Part shown: in pieces, positions 1 through 6,470 of the stretch
Layout of the letters: every line of letters starts with the position of its first letter
Numbering within the stretch: the stretch's first letter is position 1
Origin: Candidatus Aminicenantota bacterium
Lineage (GTDB): Bacteria; Acidobacteriota; Aminicenantia; Aminicenantales; Aminicenantaceae
NCBI GenBank assembly: GCA_004378665.1
Contig: SOIA01000325.1
Location: 1 to 6,705, forward strand
DNA: 6,705 nucleotides
Direction of reading: 5' to 3'
Program-made: the position numbers and the translations under genes
Notes under the pieces: generated by a model
The model's input: the letters and a program-made list of their open reading frames with translations, nothing else
What the model was told of the DNA's origin: nothing
The model's database searches: none

Positions 1-249
1 CAAAAATCACCCTTTGAAATCCTCCTCTCTGGGGATTGACCTAAAAGCCGATTCTTGTAAACTTATGAAAGTAGTTTCAATTAAAAATGAAAATTTTTAG
101 ATAATGTCTTTAGGCAATGAGAGAAAATTTTGAGTGCCGATCCGTCGTTGGTATTGGAAAGAATAAAGTGACCAAAATTGTCCAAAATGGCGGAAAAAAA
201 TGTACAAAAATTGGCACTTTTTCTACTCAAATTTTAGTGACTTTTTGAT
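1..249. other. A+T-rich upstream intergenic region without a supportable gene
   Basis: No convincing coding region is seen in any frame. The stretch is visibly richer in A and T than the genes that follow, with homopolymer runs such as the A run at 194-200. One frame is open from position 2 to a TAG at 98-100, but its 32 residues look like no family I recognise. Two imperfect dyads are visible: AGTGCCGAT at 133-141 against ATTGGCACT at 210-218 (8 of 9 paired), and GTGACCAAAATT at 168-179 against AATTTTAGTGAC at 230-241 (10 of 12 paired). CCAAAAT is directly repeated at 172-178 and 182-188. These could be operator elements for the promoter at 250-276, or chance in A+T-rich DNA. I cannot tell which. 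Confidence 0.5.
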
Positions 250-276
250 TTGACAAAGGATAATTTTTTTGATAAT
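250..276 (+). promoter_or_regulatory. Candidate sigma70-type promoter for coaD and the pil operon
   Basis: A perfect -35 box, TTGACA, lies at 250-255. GATAAT at 271-276, five of six matches to TATAAT, follows after a 15-base spacer, which is slightly short of the usual 16-18. A second GATAAT lies at 259-264 but has no good -35 partner. Transcription would start near 282-284, leaving a leader of about 8-10 nt before the ATG at 292. It is the only strong promoter-like pair seen ahead of the tightly packed operon, so it may drive all six genes. The assignment rests on consensus matching only. Confidence 0.55.
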
Positions 277-291
277 AGTAACTTAACGAAA

Positions 292-819
292 ATGAGCGAA
301 ACTACTCATCGACAAAAAAGTCGTAAAGCCGTGTATCCCGGTTCCTTTGATCCCATCACAAACGGACACGTGGATATCATCAAAAGAGGTCTGAAGATTT
401 TTGACAGAATTCTGGTTGCCGTCCTGCAAAACCCGAAGAAGGAACCCCTCTTCACAGCTGATGAAAGAGTCAGCATGATCCAGGATGTTTTCGCCGAACA
501 AAAAAACACCGAAATCATAGCCTTCCATGGTTTGCTGGTTGAGTTCGCGAAGAAAAATGACGCCAGAGTTGTGATCAGGGGGTTAAGAGCCATCTCAGAT
601 TTTGAATACGAATTTCAAATGGCCCTGATGAACATGAAGCTCGACCCCGAAATCGAAACCTTTTTCATGATGCCCAACCTCAGCTATTCTTTCCTCAGCT
701 CAAAAATGGTGAAGGAGATCTTCATGCTGGGCGGATGCCTCAAGGATCTGGTCCCTGAACAAGTCGAAAACAGGCTCAGGGAAAAATTTAAAGATAAACA
801 TCCGAGTTTAAATCTATAA
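292..819 (+). CDS. coaD: Phosphopantetheine adenylyltransferase (coenzyme A biosynthesis)
   Basis: CoaD transfers AMP from ATP to 4'-phosphopantetheine, giving dephospho-CoA. This is the penultimate step of cytoplasmic CoA synthesis. From the ATG at 292 the protein is 175 residues, slightly longer than the usual 160-165. The family signature YPGSFDPITNGH lies at residues 15-26 and contains the nucleotidyltransferase TxGH site (23-26). HGLLVEFA (79-86), RGLRAISDFEYE (96-107) and SSKMVKE (136-142) are further family motifs. The frame stays open upstream to a TTG at 250, adding 14 residues, but that TTG is the first half of a perfect -35 box and the extra residues precede the normal N-terminus, so I prefer 292. 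No SD precedes either start. The gene ends 19 bases before pilM, which suggests co-transcription with the pilus genes. The function is secure; only the start is uncertain. Confidence 0.95.
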   Translation: MSETTHRQKSRKAVYPGSFDPITNGHVDIIKRGLKIFDRILVAVLQNPKKEPLFTADERVSMIQDVFAEQKNTEIIAFHGLLVEFAKKNDARVVIRGLRAISDFEYEFQMALMNMKLDPEIETFFMMPNLSYSFLSSKMVKEIFMLGGCLKDLVPEQVENRLREKFKDKHPSLNL

Positions 820-838
820 ACGCAAGGGAGTAAGACGA

Positions 839-1912
839 ATGTTGGGAAAAGAAAAAGGTTTGGTCGGGCTGGACATCGGCTCCTATGCCATAAAAGCTGT
901 CGAATTTAAGGCAAAGAAAAAAGGCGGAGAGGATTTCTGGGAAGTCGTCAAGATCGGCCTCGAGTTCCTTCCTCATGATGCCATAGTCGAAGGAACGATC
1001 ATGGATTCGACGGCTGTGACCGAGACGATAAAAATGATATTTGACGAAAATAAAATCTCGAACAAAAACGTTGTCATTTCCCTTTCCGGAAGCTCGGTCA
1101 TCATCAAGAAAATATCACTCCCCTCCATGGAAACCGAAGAACTGGCCGAATCCATCATCTGGGAAGCCAGACACAACATTCCCTATCCTTACGAAGAAAC
1201 AGCCGTGGACTACGCTATCCTGAAACCCGCGGTTGACTCAGAAGATAAAAATCTCGATATACTCCTTGTCGCAGCCAAAAAAGATAAATTGACCAATTAC
1301 AGCAATGTCGTCCATCAGGCCCGGAAAAATTTGATTGCCATAGAAGTCGATGCTTTTGCTCTCCAGAATGCCCTGGAAATCAATTACCCGGATCTGTACC
1401 GCGAGAAGACAGTGGCTCTGATCAACCTCGGCGCCAACACAACCAACATCGTTATCATCAAGAAAGAAAAACCTCAGTTATTCCGGGATCTCTCCATCGG
1501 CGGGTCCATCATTACTGAGAACATCAGAAAGGATCTTGGACTCAGCGTTGATGATGCCGAGAAAGTCATCAAAGGGATACCGGCCAAAGATATTCCGCTC
1601 GAACAGGTCGAAACTGTCCTGAACACGAACATCGAGAACCTGATCGAAGAGATTGAAAAAACTTTCTCATTCTATGAAGCCGGGGAAGGAGGAGAGAGAA
1701 AGATCGAAAAGATACTTCTGAGCGGCGGGTTGGCAAAACTGAAAGACCTCCCCAAATTCTTCGAGCAGAAGTTCGGCACGGATACCGAGGTCTTCAATTC
1801 TTTCCGGAATATCTACTTCAACGAAAAAAAATTAGACCCTGTCTACATCCAGGAAATGGCCTCTATGTTTGGGGTTGCATCTGGATTAGCAACTCGAAAA
1901 ATGGAAGAGTAA
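839..1912 (+). CDS. pilM: Type IV pilus assembly protein PilM, actin-like ATPase
   Basis: PilM is the cytoplasmic actin/FtsA-fold member of the T4P alignment subcomplex. It binds ATP and the cytoplasmic tail of PilN, connecting the envelope complex to the motor side. At 357 residues it has the usual family length. Nucleotide-binding elements are visible: phosphate-1 GLDIGSYAIKAVEF at residues 10-23, phosphate-2 NLGANTTNI at 196-204, and the adenosine motif LLSGG at 293-297. WEARHNIPYPYEE (108-120), in the inserted domain, is typical of PilM. No signal peptide or membrane segment is present. AAGGGAG at 824-830, eight bases before the ATG, is a good ribosome binding site. The four-base gap to pilN implies translational coupling. 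FtsA shares the fold, but the pil neighbours settle the identity. Confidence 0.96.
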   Translation: MLGKEKGLVGLDIGSYAIKAVEFKAKKKGGEDFWEVVKIGLEFLPHDAIVEGTIMDSTAVTETIKMIFDENKISNKNVVISLSGSSVIIKKISLPSMETEELAESIIWEARHNIPYPYEETAVDYAILKPAVDSEDKNLDILLVAAKKDKLTNYSNVVHQARKNLIAIEVDAFALQNALEINYPDLYREKTVALINLGANTTNIVIIKKEKPQLFRDLSIGGSIITENIRKDLGLSVDDAEKVIKGIPAKDIPLEQVETVLNTNIENLIEEIEKTFSFYEAGEGGERKIEKILLSGGLAKLKDLPKFFEQKFGTDTEVFNSFRNIYFNEKKLDPVYIQEMASMFGVASGLATRKMEE

Positions 1913-1916
1913 AGCC

Positions 1917-2519
1917 ATGATACGAATCAACCTTTTAAAAGAAGAACCAAAAGTCCCGACAGCCCCAAGGGAAGCGGAGGCAATCAAGGAAAGAAAACCC
2001 TTCCCGATGACTTCTCTCCTCGGGCTTTTTTTCGTTATCGCGGTTGCCGTCGGCTTCCTGCAGTTCAATGCCCTCAAGAAAGAAAAGAATCTCCTGAACA
2101 TCAAGCAGGAGGAGAAAAACAAGCTCAGAGATGTGACATCCAAGCTCCAAACAGTCAGGGACCAGCAGGACCTCATCGTGAGAAAGATCAGCCTCATCAA
2201 CCTGCTCAAATCCCAACAGGGAGTGGCGGTCAACATAATGAATGAGCTCAGCAAACACATTCCTTACTGGGTGTGGCTGACCGAGGTCAACTTCAGCAGG
2301 CAGCAAGTTCAGATTCGCGGAAGAGCTGTGGATAACAATCTGATCGCAGATTATATCTACAGCCTGGAGACAAGCCCGTATTTCCAGAACGTGAATCTTC
2401 AGTCCTCCACCCGCAGGCGGGGAAGGGGAAACGAGTACTTGGATTTTGCTTTAACCGCAACGTATATCTTTCCTCAGATATCTCAACCGTCAACCAAGGT
2501 TCAAGAAAAGGGGAACTAA
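1917..2519 (+). CDS. pilN: Type IV pilus assembly protein PilN, inner-membrane
   Basis: PilN is a bitopic inner-membrane protein. Its short cytoplasmic tail docks into PilM and its periplasmic part pairs with PilO. The 200-residue product begins MIRINLLKEE, and the conserved INLL (residues 4-7) is the known PilM-binding element of the family. A transmembrane helix covers about residues 32-50. A charged, heptad-like coiled coil follows to about residue 95, and then a ferredoxin-like periplasmic domain to about 185, including the family-typical HIPYWVWLTEV (114-124). An Arg-rich loop, STRRRGRGNE (164-173), interrupts two predicted strands. The start lies four bases after the pilM stop, with GGAAGAG at 1903-1909 as a modest ribosome binding site inside the end of pilM. 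Topology is inferred from hydrophobicity by eye. Confidence 0.93.
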   Translation: MIRINLLKEEPKVPTAPREAEAIKERKPFPMTSLLGLFFVIAVAVGFLQFNALKKEKNLLNIKQEEKNKLRDVTSKLQTVRDQQDLIVRKISLINLLKSQQGVAVNIMNELSKHIPYWVWLTEVNFSRQQVQIRGRAVDNNLIADYIYSLETSPYFQNVNLQSSTRRRGRGNEYLDFALTATYIFPQISQPSTKVQEKGN

Positions 2520-2520
2520 A

Positions 2521-3093
2521 ATGAAAGACTGGCCATGGTACGGACATCTCCTTTTAATCGCCATACTTGCCGCGCTCCTCTATTTTGTCTGGTTCAAACC
2601 TAAAAACTTGGAGCTGCAAAACCTTCAAGAAGAAAGGGAAAAAATCGTCGCAGAAGTCAAAGATCTTCAATCGAAAAAAAGACAGCTGGACAGAATCGAA
2701 AAGGAAATCGCGGTCCTGAATGAAACACTCAGTGAACTCGAACAGATCATCCCCAAAAGAAGAGAAATCTGGGACATTTTGAGAAACATGCAGCAGCTCG
2801 CCATCGACTCCCGACTCAAGATCGACAAATTCGATCCTCAAGGGGAGATCCAGAAGGAATTCTACTATGAATGGCCGATCGACCTGGAAATCACCGGCGA
2901 TTACCACAACCTCGCGCTCTTCTTCGATAGGGTGAGCAACTTTCCCCGCCTCTTCAATATTGAGGATTTCTCGATAAAGGCACTCCAGAAGCAGACCGAT
3001 ACCAACACCATTTCCGCTTCCTACACAGCCAAAACTTACATTTTCCGGGAAGAACCCCCAGCCAAAAAGGGGAAAAAAGCAAGGGGGAAGTAA
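2521..3093 (+). CDS. pilO: Type IV pilus assembly protein PilO, inner-membrane
   Basis: PilO is the partner of PilN in the inner-membrane alignment complex and contacts PilP in the periplasm. The 190-residue protein has the standard layout. A very short cytoplasmic tail precedes a membrane helix at about residues 8-25. A coiled coil rich in Glu, Lys and Leu runs over about 30-75. Family-typical IIPKRREIWDILRNMQQLA (76-94) leads into a ferredoxin-like domain ending near 177, in which ITGDYHNLALFFDRVSNFPR (124-143) is a characteristic PilO stretch. The C-terminus is a basic tail with many Lys residues (182-190). One base separates it from the pilN stop, and AAGGGG at 2508-2513 is its ribosome binding site, lying inside pilN. 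It resembles PilN in architecture but lacks the N-terminal INLL motif. Confidence 0.93.
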   Translation: MKDWPWYGHLLLIAILAALLYFVWFKPKNLELQNLQEEREKIVAEVKDLQSKKRQLDRIEKEIAVLNETLSELEQIIPKRREIWDILRNMQQLAIDSRLKIDKFDPQGEIQKEFYYEWPIDLEITGDYHNLALFFDRVSNFPRLFNIEDFSIKALQKQTDTNTISASYTAKTYIFREEPPAKKGKKARGK

Positions 3094-3096
3094 AAA

Positions 3097-3585
3097 ATGA
3101 AAAAAGCACTGTCTCTTTTTCTTTTAGGCTGCCTTCTTTGTCTGAGTCACCAGATCGCTCTTGCCCAGCAGGAAAAGCAGGAGGCCCAGACGGAAGAAAA
3201 ACAGGAAATTCAGAAAGAAATCAGCGAGATAATGCCGAAGCAAACCAGGCCCTCCTACAAGCGGGAAGGAAGGAAAGATCCTTTCAGAGACATGCTTGCT
3301 CAACAAGAGTCCAGAAGAGCAACGGAAGGCGAAGAAGGACCGCAGATATCTGTCGAGAATTTGAATGTGATCGGGATCGTCAAGGCAAGAGGACAATTCA
3401 CAGCAATCATAACCGGTCCTGAGGACTTTCCTCTTTTTGTCAAAGTCGGACATAAATTTTCCGATGGCTTCATCCTCTCGATAAACGAATCCCAAGTCGT
3501 TTTCCGAAAGACACAAGAAAGAGGCTCTCCTTTATTTAAGCCAAAAGATATAGTCAAAGAAATCACCACAGAGGAGCGAAGATGA
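3097..3585 (+). CDS. pilP: Type IV pilus assembly protein PilP, periplasmic linker
   Basis: PilP bridges the PilN/PilO heterodimer and the periplasmic N0 domain of the PilQ secretin. The 162-residue product starts with a signal sequence (MKKALSLFLL). A type I cleavage after ALA at residue 23 is plausible. LLGC at 9-12 resembles a lipobox but leaves an unusually short hydrophobic stretch, so lipidation, known for some PilP proteins, is uncertain here. Residues 24-80 are hydrophilic and Gln/Glu-rich, as expected for the flexible PilP segment that contacts PilNO, and contain the family motif GRKDPFRDM (58-66). Residues about 85-157 form the predicted beta-sandwich homology domain (VENLNVIGIVKARG at 86-99). 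AAGGGGG at 3081-3087 is the ribosome binding site. The stop overlaps the pilQ start by four bases (ATGA). Confidence 0.9.
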   Translation: MKKALSLFLLGCLLCLSHQIALAQQEKQEAQTEEKQEIQKEISEIMPKQTRPSYKREGRKDPFRDMLAQQESRRATEGEEGPQISVENLNVIGIVKARGQFTAIITGPEDFPLFVKVGHKFSDGFILSINESQVVFRKTQERGSPLFKPKDIVKEITTEERR

Positions 3586-5810
3586 AAAAGAAAAAAATAC
3601 TCCGGGTTATATCATTATTTTGTTTCCTTTCCCTGATGTGGGGATACGCCAGCAGCCAGTCTTCGGTCAGCATAAATTCGATATTCGTTCAAACAGAAGA
3701 GCTCAACACCCTCATATTTCTCGAATCAAGCGCACCTCTACTGATCACAGGAACATACTACTCTCAGGATGATCCCGCGACTATTGTTGTTGAACTGAAC
3801 AAGGTCACTGCCGATGCAGAGATCTCGATCGACCTAAAGGAATCTCTCTACGTTGAAGACATCAAGATCGAAAAAACAGGTGCGGACACCGCTCGTCTTC
3901 TGATACAGCTTCTGGAGAAAGTTCCCTACCGGTTCTACACCTCCAACGGATTCACAGTCGTTGAGCTAAACAGGATCCAAAGAACGCTCGACGGCTACAT
4001 CCTCACTTCTGAAACCGAGGAAAAGCTCAAGAGGATGCCCCAAAAGGCGATCCGATTCGTAGGAGTCGGGATTATTGAGAGGACCGACAGTCTCGATGTC
4101 ACTGCCAGATTGAGTGAAGCCACTGTTTCGCAGGTCTTCGCCCTGGAAAATCCTCTCCGTCTGGTTGTCGATTTTTTCGATACTCTCTATCCTGATCCAA
4201 CATACACTTATCCTGTCCAGAGGCTGGGCATCTTCAGGGTGAGAACAGGACAATTCCAGAGAGAAGATCCCTATACGATCGCCCGACTGGTTTTCGACCT
4301 GTCTGAACCACGTCATTACGCGCTGGAAATCACCAGGAATGAAATTCATGCATCCTTCACCAAAGGCCCCGTTGTCCGGGCTCTTCCTTCAGTGGCCCCT
4401 ACTGCAGAGCCCGAAGTGGAAGTTCCACCTGAGGTGGAGAAACCTGTCGAGCCCGTGACGCCTCCCGAAGCCAAACCGCCGGTAGAACGTCCGGCAGAAG
4501 TCCCCTCGGAACGGTACAGGCCAAGGACCATCGCCGGAGAAGAGGTTGGGTATAGAGGCGAAATCATCGGAGCCCTCCGGTTTAAAAACGCAGACCTGGA
4601 GGATGTCATCCTCTGGCTTGCCGACTTCGCCGGATTGAACGTCGTGTTTGACCCGGATGTCCGCGGCACTGTCACCTGCGACTTGAGATACGTCCCATGG
4701 GATCAGGCTCTCGATCTCATTCTCAGACCGAACAGAATGGGAAAAACCATCGAAGGAAACGTCCTCCGGATCGCTCCAGTTGCCACTCTCACACGGGAGG
4801 CAGAGGAGAGATTGAGACTGCAGGAAAGCCAGGAGCTGGCCGGACCTCTCCAGACAAAATATTATGAGCTCTCTTACGCCCGGGCTTCAGACGTCCAGGG
4901 TCTCCTCTCCAGAAAGATCTCAAGGCGAGGAGAACTGATTATCGACGAACGGACAAACACTCTGATCATATCGGACGTTGTCGATAGATTCGATCTTCTG
5001 GAACAGCTCATCGCCTTGCTCGATACACCGACACCGCAAGTCTCCATTGAGGCTCGTGTGGTCGAAGCTTCCTCCACGTTTGTCAAGAACCTGGGAATCC
5101 AATGGGGATTCCGGGGAGCCGCAGACCCTTTTTACGGAAACCCGACATCTCTCACATTCCCGCACAGCGTGGCTGCTGATGGAGCGATGATCCCCCAGGG
5201 GATCGTGACGAGAGGAATCGGAGGACCCCTTGGCGGATATGCGATCAATCTCCCGGCCCCCGCGTTCACTTCAGTCGTAGGCTTTTCTTTCGCAAATTTA
5301 GGTGATTCCTTCAGGGTAGACATGGCGCTCTCTGCCCTGGAGAGAAGCGGTGAGGGCCGTATCATTTCCTCTCCGCTGATAACGACTCAGAACAACCATC
5401 AAGCCGAGATCATCCAGGGTCGCCAGATCCCTGTTCAGACTGTCGCGAACTTCACCACTTCAGTCAGGTTTCAGAATGCTGCACTGGAGCTGAGAGCCAC
5501 ACCTCAGATCACCGCTGAGGGAACCATCATCATGGACATAGATATCAGGAACGACGCTGCGGACTTTGCCAACCTGGTCAACGGAATTCCACCGATTTTA
5601 ACGCAAAGTGCCAAAACCAGAGTCATGGTTCCCGACGGAGGAACAACCGTGATCGGAGGTATCTACAGATCAGAAGATTCCATCACGCGAGAAAGAGTGC
5701 CTTTTCTCCATAAAATTCCGATTCTGGGATCCCTGTTCAAGAATTTCGCGCGCACAAAGGAGCACAGAGAGCTGCTCATATTCATCACTCCCAGAATAGT
5801 CCAACAATAG
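3582..5810 (+). CDS. pilQ: Type IV pilus secretin PilQ with two AMIN domains
   Basis: PilQ forms the multimeric outer-membrane channel through which the pilus is extruded and retracted. The 742-residue product has a signal peptide with likely cleavage near ASS-Q (residues 25-26). Two AMIN domains, at about 28-130 and 157-260, are a peptidoglycan-binding fold typical of PilQ. A Pro/Glu/Val-rich linker spans about 268-312. An STN/N0 domain (about 325-400) and one N1 domain (about 423-483) follow. The secretin barrel runs from about 485 to the end, with VPDGGTTVIGGIYRSE (683-698), VPFLHKIPILGSLF (706-719) and the terminal LLIFITPRIV (731-740). Length and order match PilQ, and no domain appears broken. 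The start overlaps the pilP stop in ATGA, with GAGGAG at 3571-3576 as ribosome binding site. Other secretins (GspD, PulD) lack the AMIN domains. Confidence 0.96.
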   Translation: MKKKKILRVISLFCFLSLMWGYASSQSSVSINSIFVQTEELNTLIFLESSAPLLITGTYYSQDDPATIVVELNKVTADAEISIDLKESLYVEDIKIEKTGADTARLLIQLLEKVPYRFYTSNGFTVVELNRIQRTLDGYILTSETEEKLKRMPQKAIRFVGVGIIERTDSLDVTARLSEATVSQVFALENPLRLVVDFFDTLYPDPTYTYPVQRLGIFRVRTGQFQREDPYTIARLVFDLSEPRHYALEITRNEIHASFTKGPVVRALPSVAPTAEPEVEVPPEVEKPVEPVTPPEAKPPVERPAEVPSERYRPRTIAGEEVGYRGEIIGALRFKNADLEDVILWLADFAGLNVVFDPDVRGTVTCDLRYVPWDQALDLILRPNRMGKTIEGNVLRIAPVATLTREAEERLRLQESQELAGPLQTKYYELSYARASDVQGLLSRKISRRGELIIDERTNTLIISDVVDRFDLLEQLIALLDTPTPQVSIEARVVEASSTFVKNLGIQWGFRGAADPFYGNPTSLTFPHSVAADGAMIPQGIVTRGIGGPLGGYAINLPAPAFTSVVGFSFANLGDSFRVDMALSALERSGEGRIISSPLITTQNNHQAEIIQGRQIPVQTVANFTTSVRFQNAALELRATPQITAEGTIIMDIDIRNDAADFANLVNGIPPILTQSAKTRVMVPDGGTTVIGGIYRSEDSITRERVPFLHKIPILGSLFKNFARTKEHRELLIFITPRIVQQ

Positions 5811-5820
5811 GGGTGCAAAA

Positions 5821-6414
5821 ATGAAAAAAACGACAATAGTTTTGAAAATAGTGGTTCTTCTTCCCTGTCTCCTTTTTCTTCTGTCCTGCGACAAAGTCAA
5901 TCCCGAACACGCGAGCAGCAGCATACTCCTGGTCACGAGAATAAACGGCTACACGGCTACCGGAGATTCGGCAGATTTTCTCCAGTCAGATGTTTTGGAA
6001 ACTGCAATGCTGCCGCCAACCGTAGTGTCCGACATCATAACCGCCACATTAGAAGCCAGGCTCAAAGCGCCGGAAACCATCGGCCTGGGCCCATCCTACC
6101 AGAACAGAATAGTACTTCATTCTTACGATGTCAGATACACCTACGTCGATTCGACTGCCGCCATTTCCGGCACTCCCGCAGATTTCAGTGGCAGTCTATC
6201 AGTGGCTTTAGATATTGATTCCACCGTGGATGTCTCTTTTGTCATTGTCCGAGATCAGGCGAAAAACGCACCTCCCTTATTCGATATCCAAATAACCAAT
6301 GAACTCCTGCAGGTGGTGGCAACTATCACATTTTATGGAGATGACATCGCTGGCAACCCTGTGCAGGCGATAGCCTATCTGACGATCTTCTTTGCCGACT
6401 ACGCAGACGTATAA
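5821..6414 (+). CDS. Uncharacterised lipoprotein downstream of pilQ
   Basis: I do not recognise a named family. The 197-residue product starts with a type II signal: Lys-rich MKKTTIVLK, a hydrophobic stretch, then the lipobox LLSC (residues 20-23), so Cys23 should be lipidated. Residue +2 is Asp24, the inner-membrane retention signal in Enterobacteriaceae; whether that holds in this lineage is unknown. The mature part is acidic and rich in alternating hydrophobic stretches, suggesting a beta-sandwich. Near the end, TFYGDDIAGN (170-179) and FFADYAD (190-196) look like a turn and edge strand of an Ig-like domain. The segment ETAMLPPTVVSD (60-71) may be more helical or loop. The gene begins ten bases after pilQ, and its SD (AGGGGT, 5809-5814) overlaps the pilQ stop, so it is probably in the operon. 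A pilotin or other T4P accessory role is possible, but nothing in the sequence proves it. Confidence 0.85.
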   Translation: MKKTTIVLKIVVLLPCLLFLLSCDKVNPEHASSSILLVTRINGYTATGDSADFLQSDVLETAMLPPTVVSDIITATLEARLKAPETIGLGPSYQNRIVLHSYDVRYTYVDSTAAISGTPADFSGSLSVALDIDSTVDVSFVIVRDQAKNAPPLFDIQITNELLQVVATITFYGDDIAGNPVQAIAYLTIFFADYADV

Positions 6415-6470
6415 TCACACTCTGTCTTTCTGAGTTCTCAAAACTCCTGGAAGGGCGTTCACCCGCCTCT
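6415..6470. other. Short convergent intergenic region with weak hairpins only
   Basis: This 56-base gap separates the ends of the lipoprotein gene and priA, which converge. Two small inverted repeats are visible: GAGTT at 6432-6436 with AACTC at 6442-6446, and GGCG at 6454-6457 with CGCC at 6464-6467. Neither is followed by a real U-tract on either strand, so I do not call an intrinsic terminator. Termination may be Rho-dependent or may rely on a structure I cannot judge by eye. Confidence 0.4.

Noticed and set aside
36..69. A second possible promoter, TTGACC at 36-41 with TATGAA at 64-69
   Set aside because: The spacer would be 22 bases and the -10 match is poor; closer -10 candidates have spacers that are too short.
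2..100. A plus-strand open frame from the left edge to the TAG at 98-100, possibly the tail of an upstream gene
   Set aside because: Only 32 codons are visible, in A+T-rich DNA, and the residues match no family I recognise. An upstream gene end cannot be excluded but is not supported.
1886..2306. Two overlapping minus-strand open frames of about 123 codons opposite pilN
   Set aside because: Both are antisense to a secure pilN reading frame, overlap each other in different frames, and resemble no protein family.
4346..4675. A 109-codon minus-strand open frame inside pilQ
   Set aside because: It lies opposite the low-complexity linker and N0 part of pilQ and is Ser/Thr/Gly-rich in the way an antisense shadow of Pro/Glu/Ala codons is. 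No ribosome binding site or recognisable domain supports it.
6432..6467. An intrinsic terminator between the lipoprotein gene and priA
   Set aside because: The stems are only four to five base pairs and no U-tract follows on either strand.
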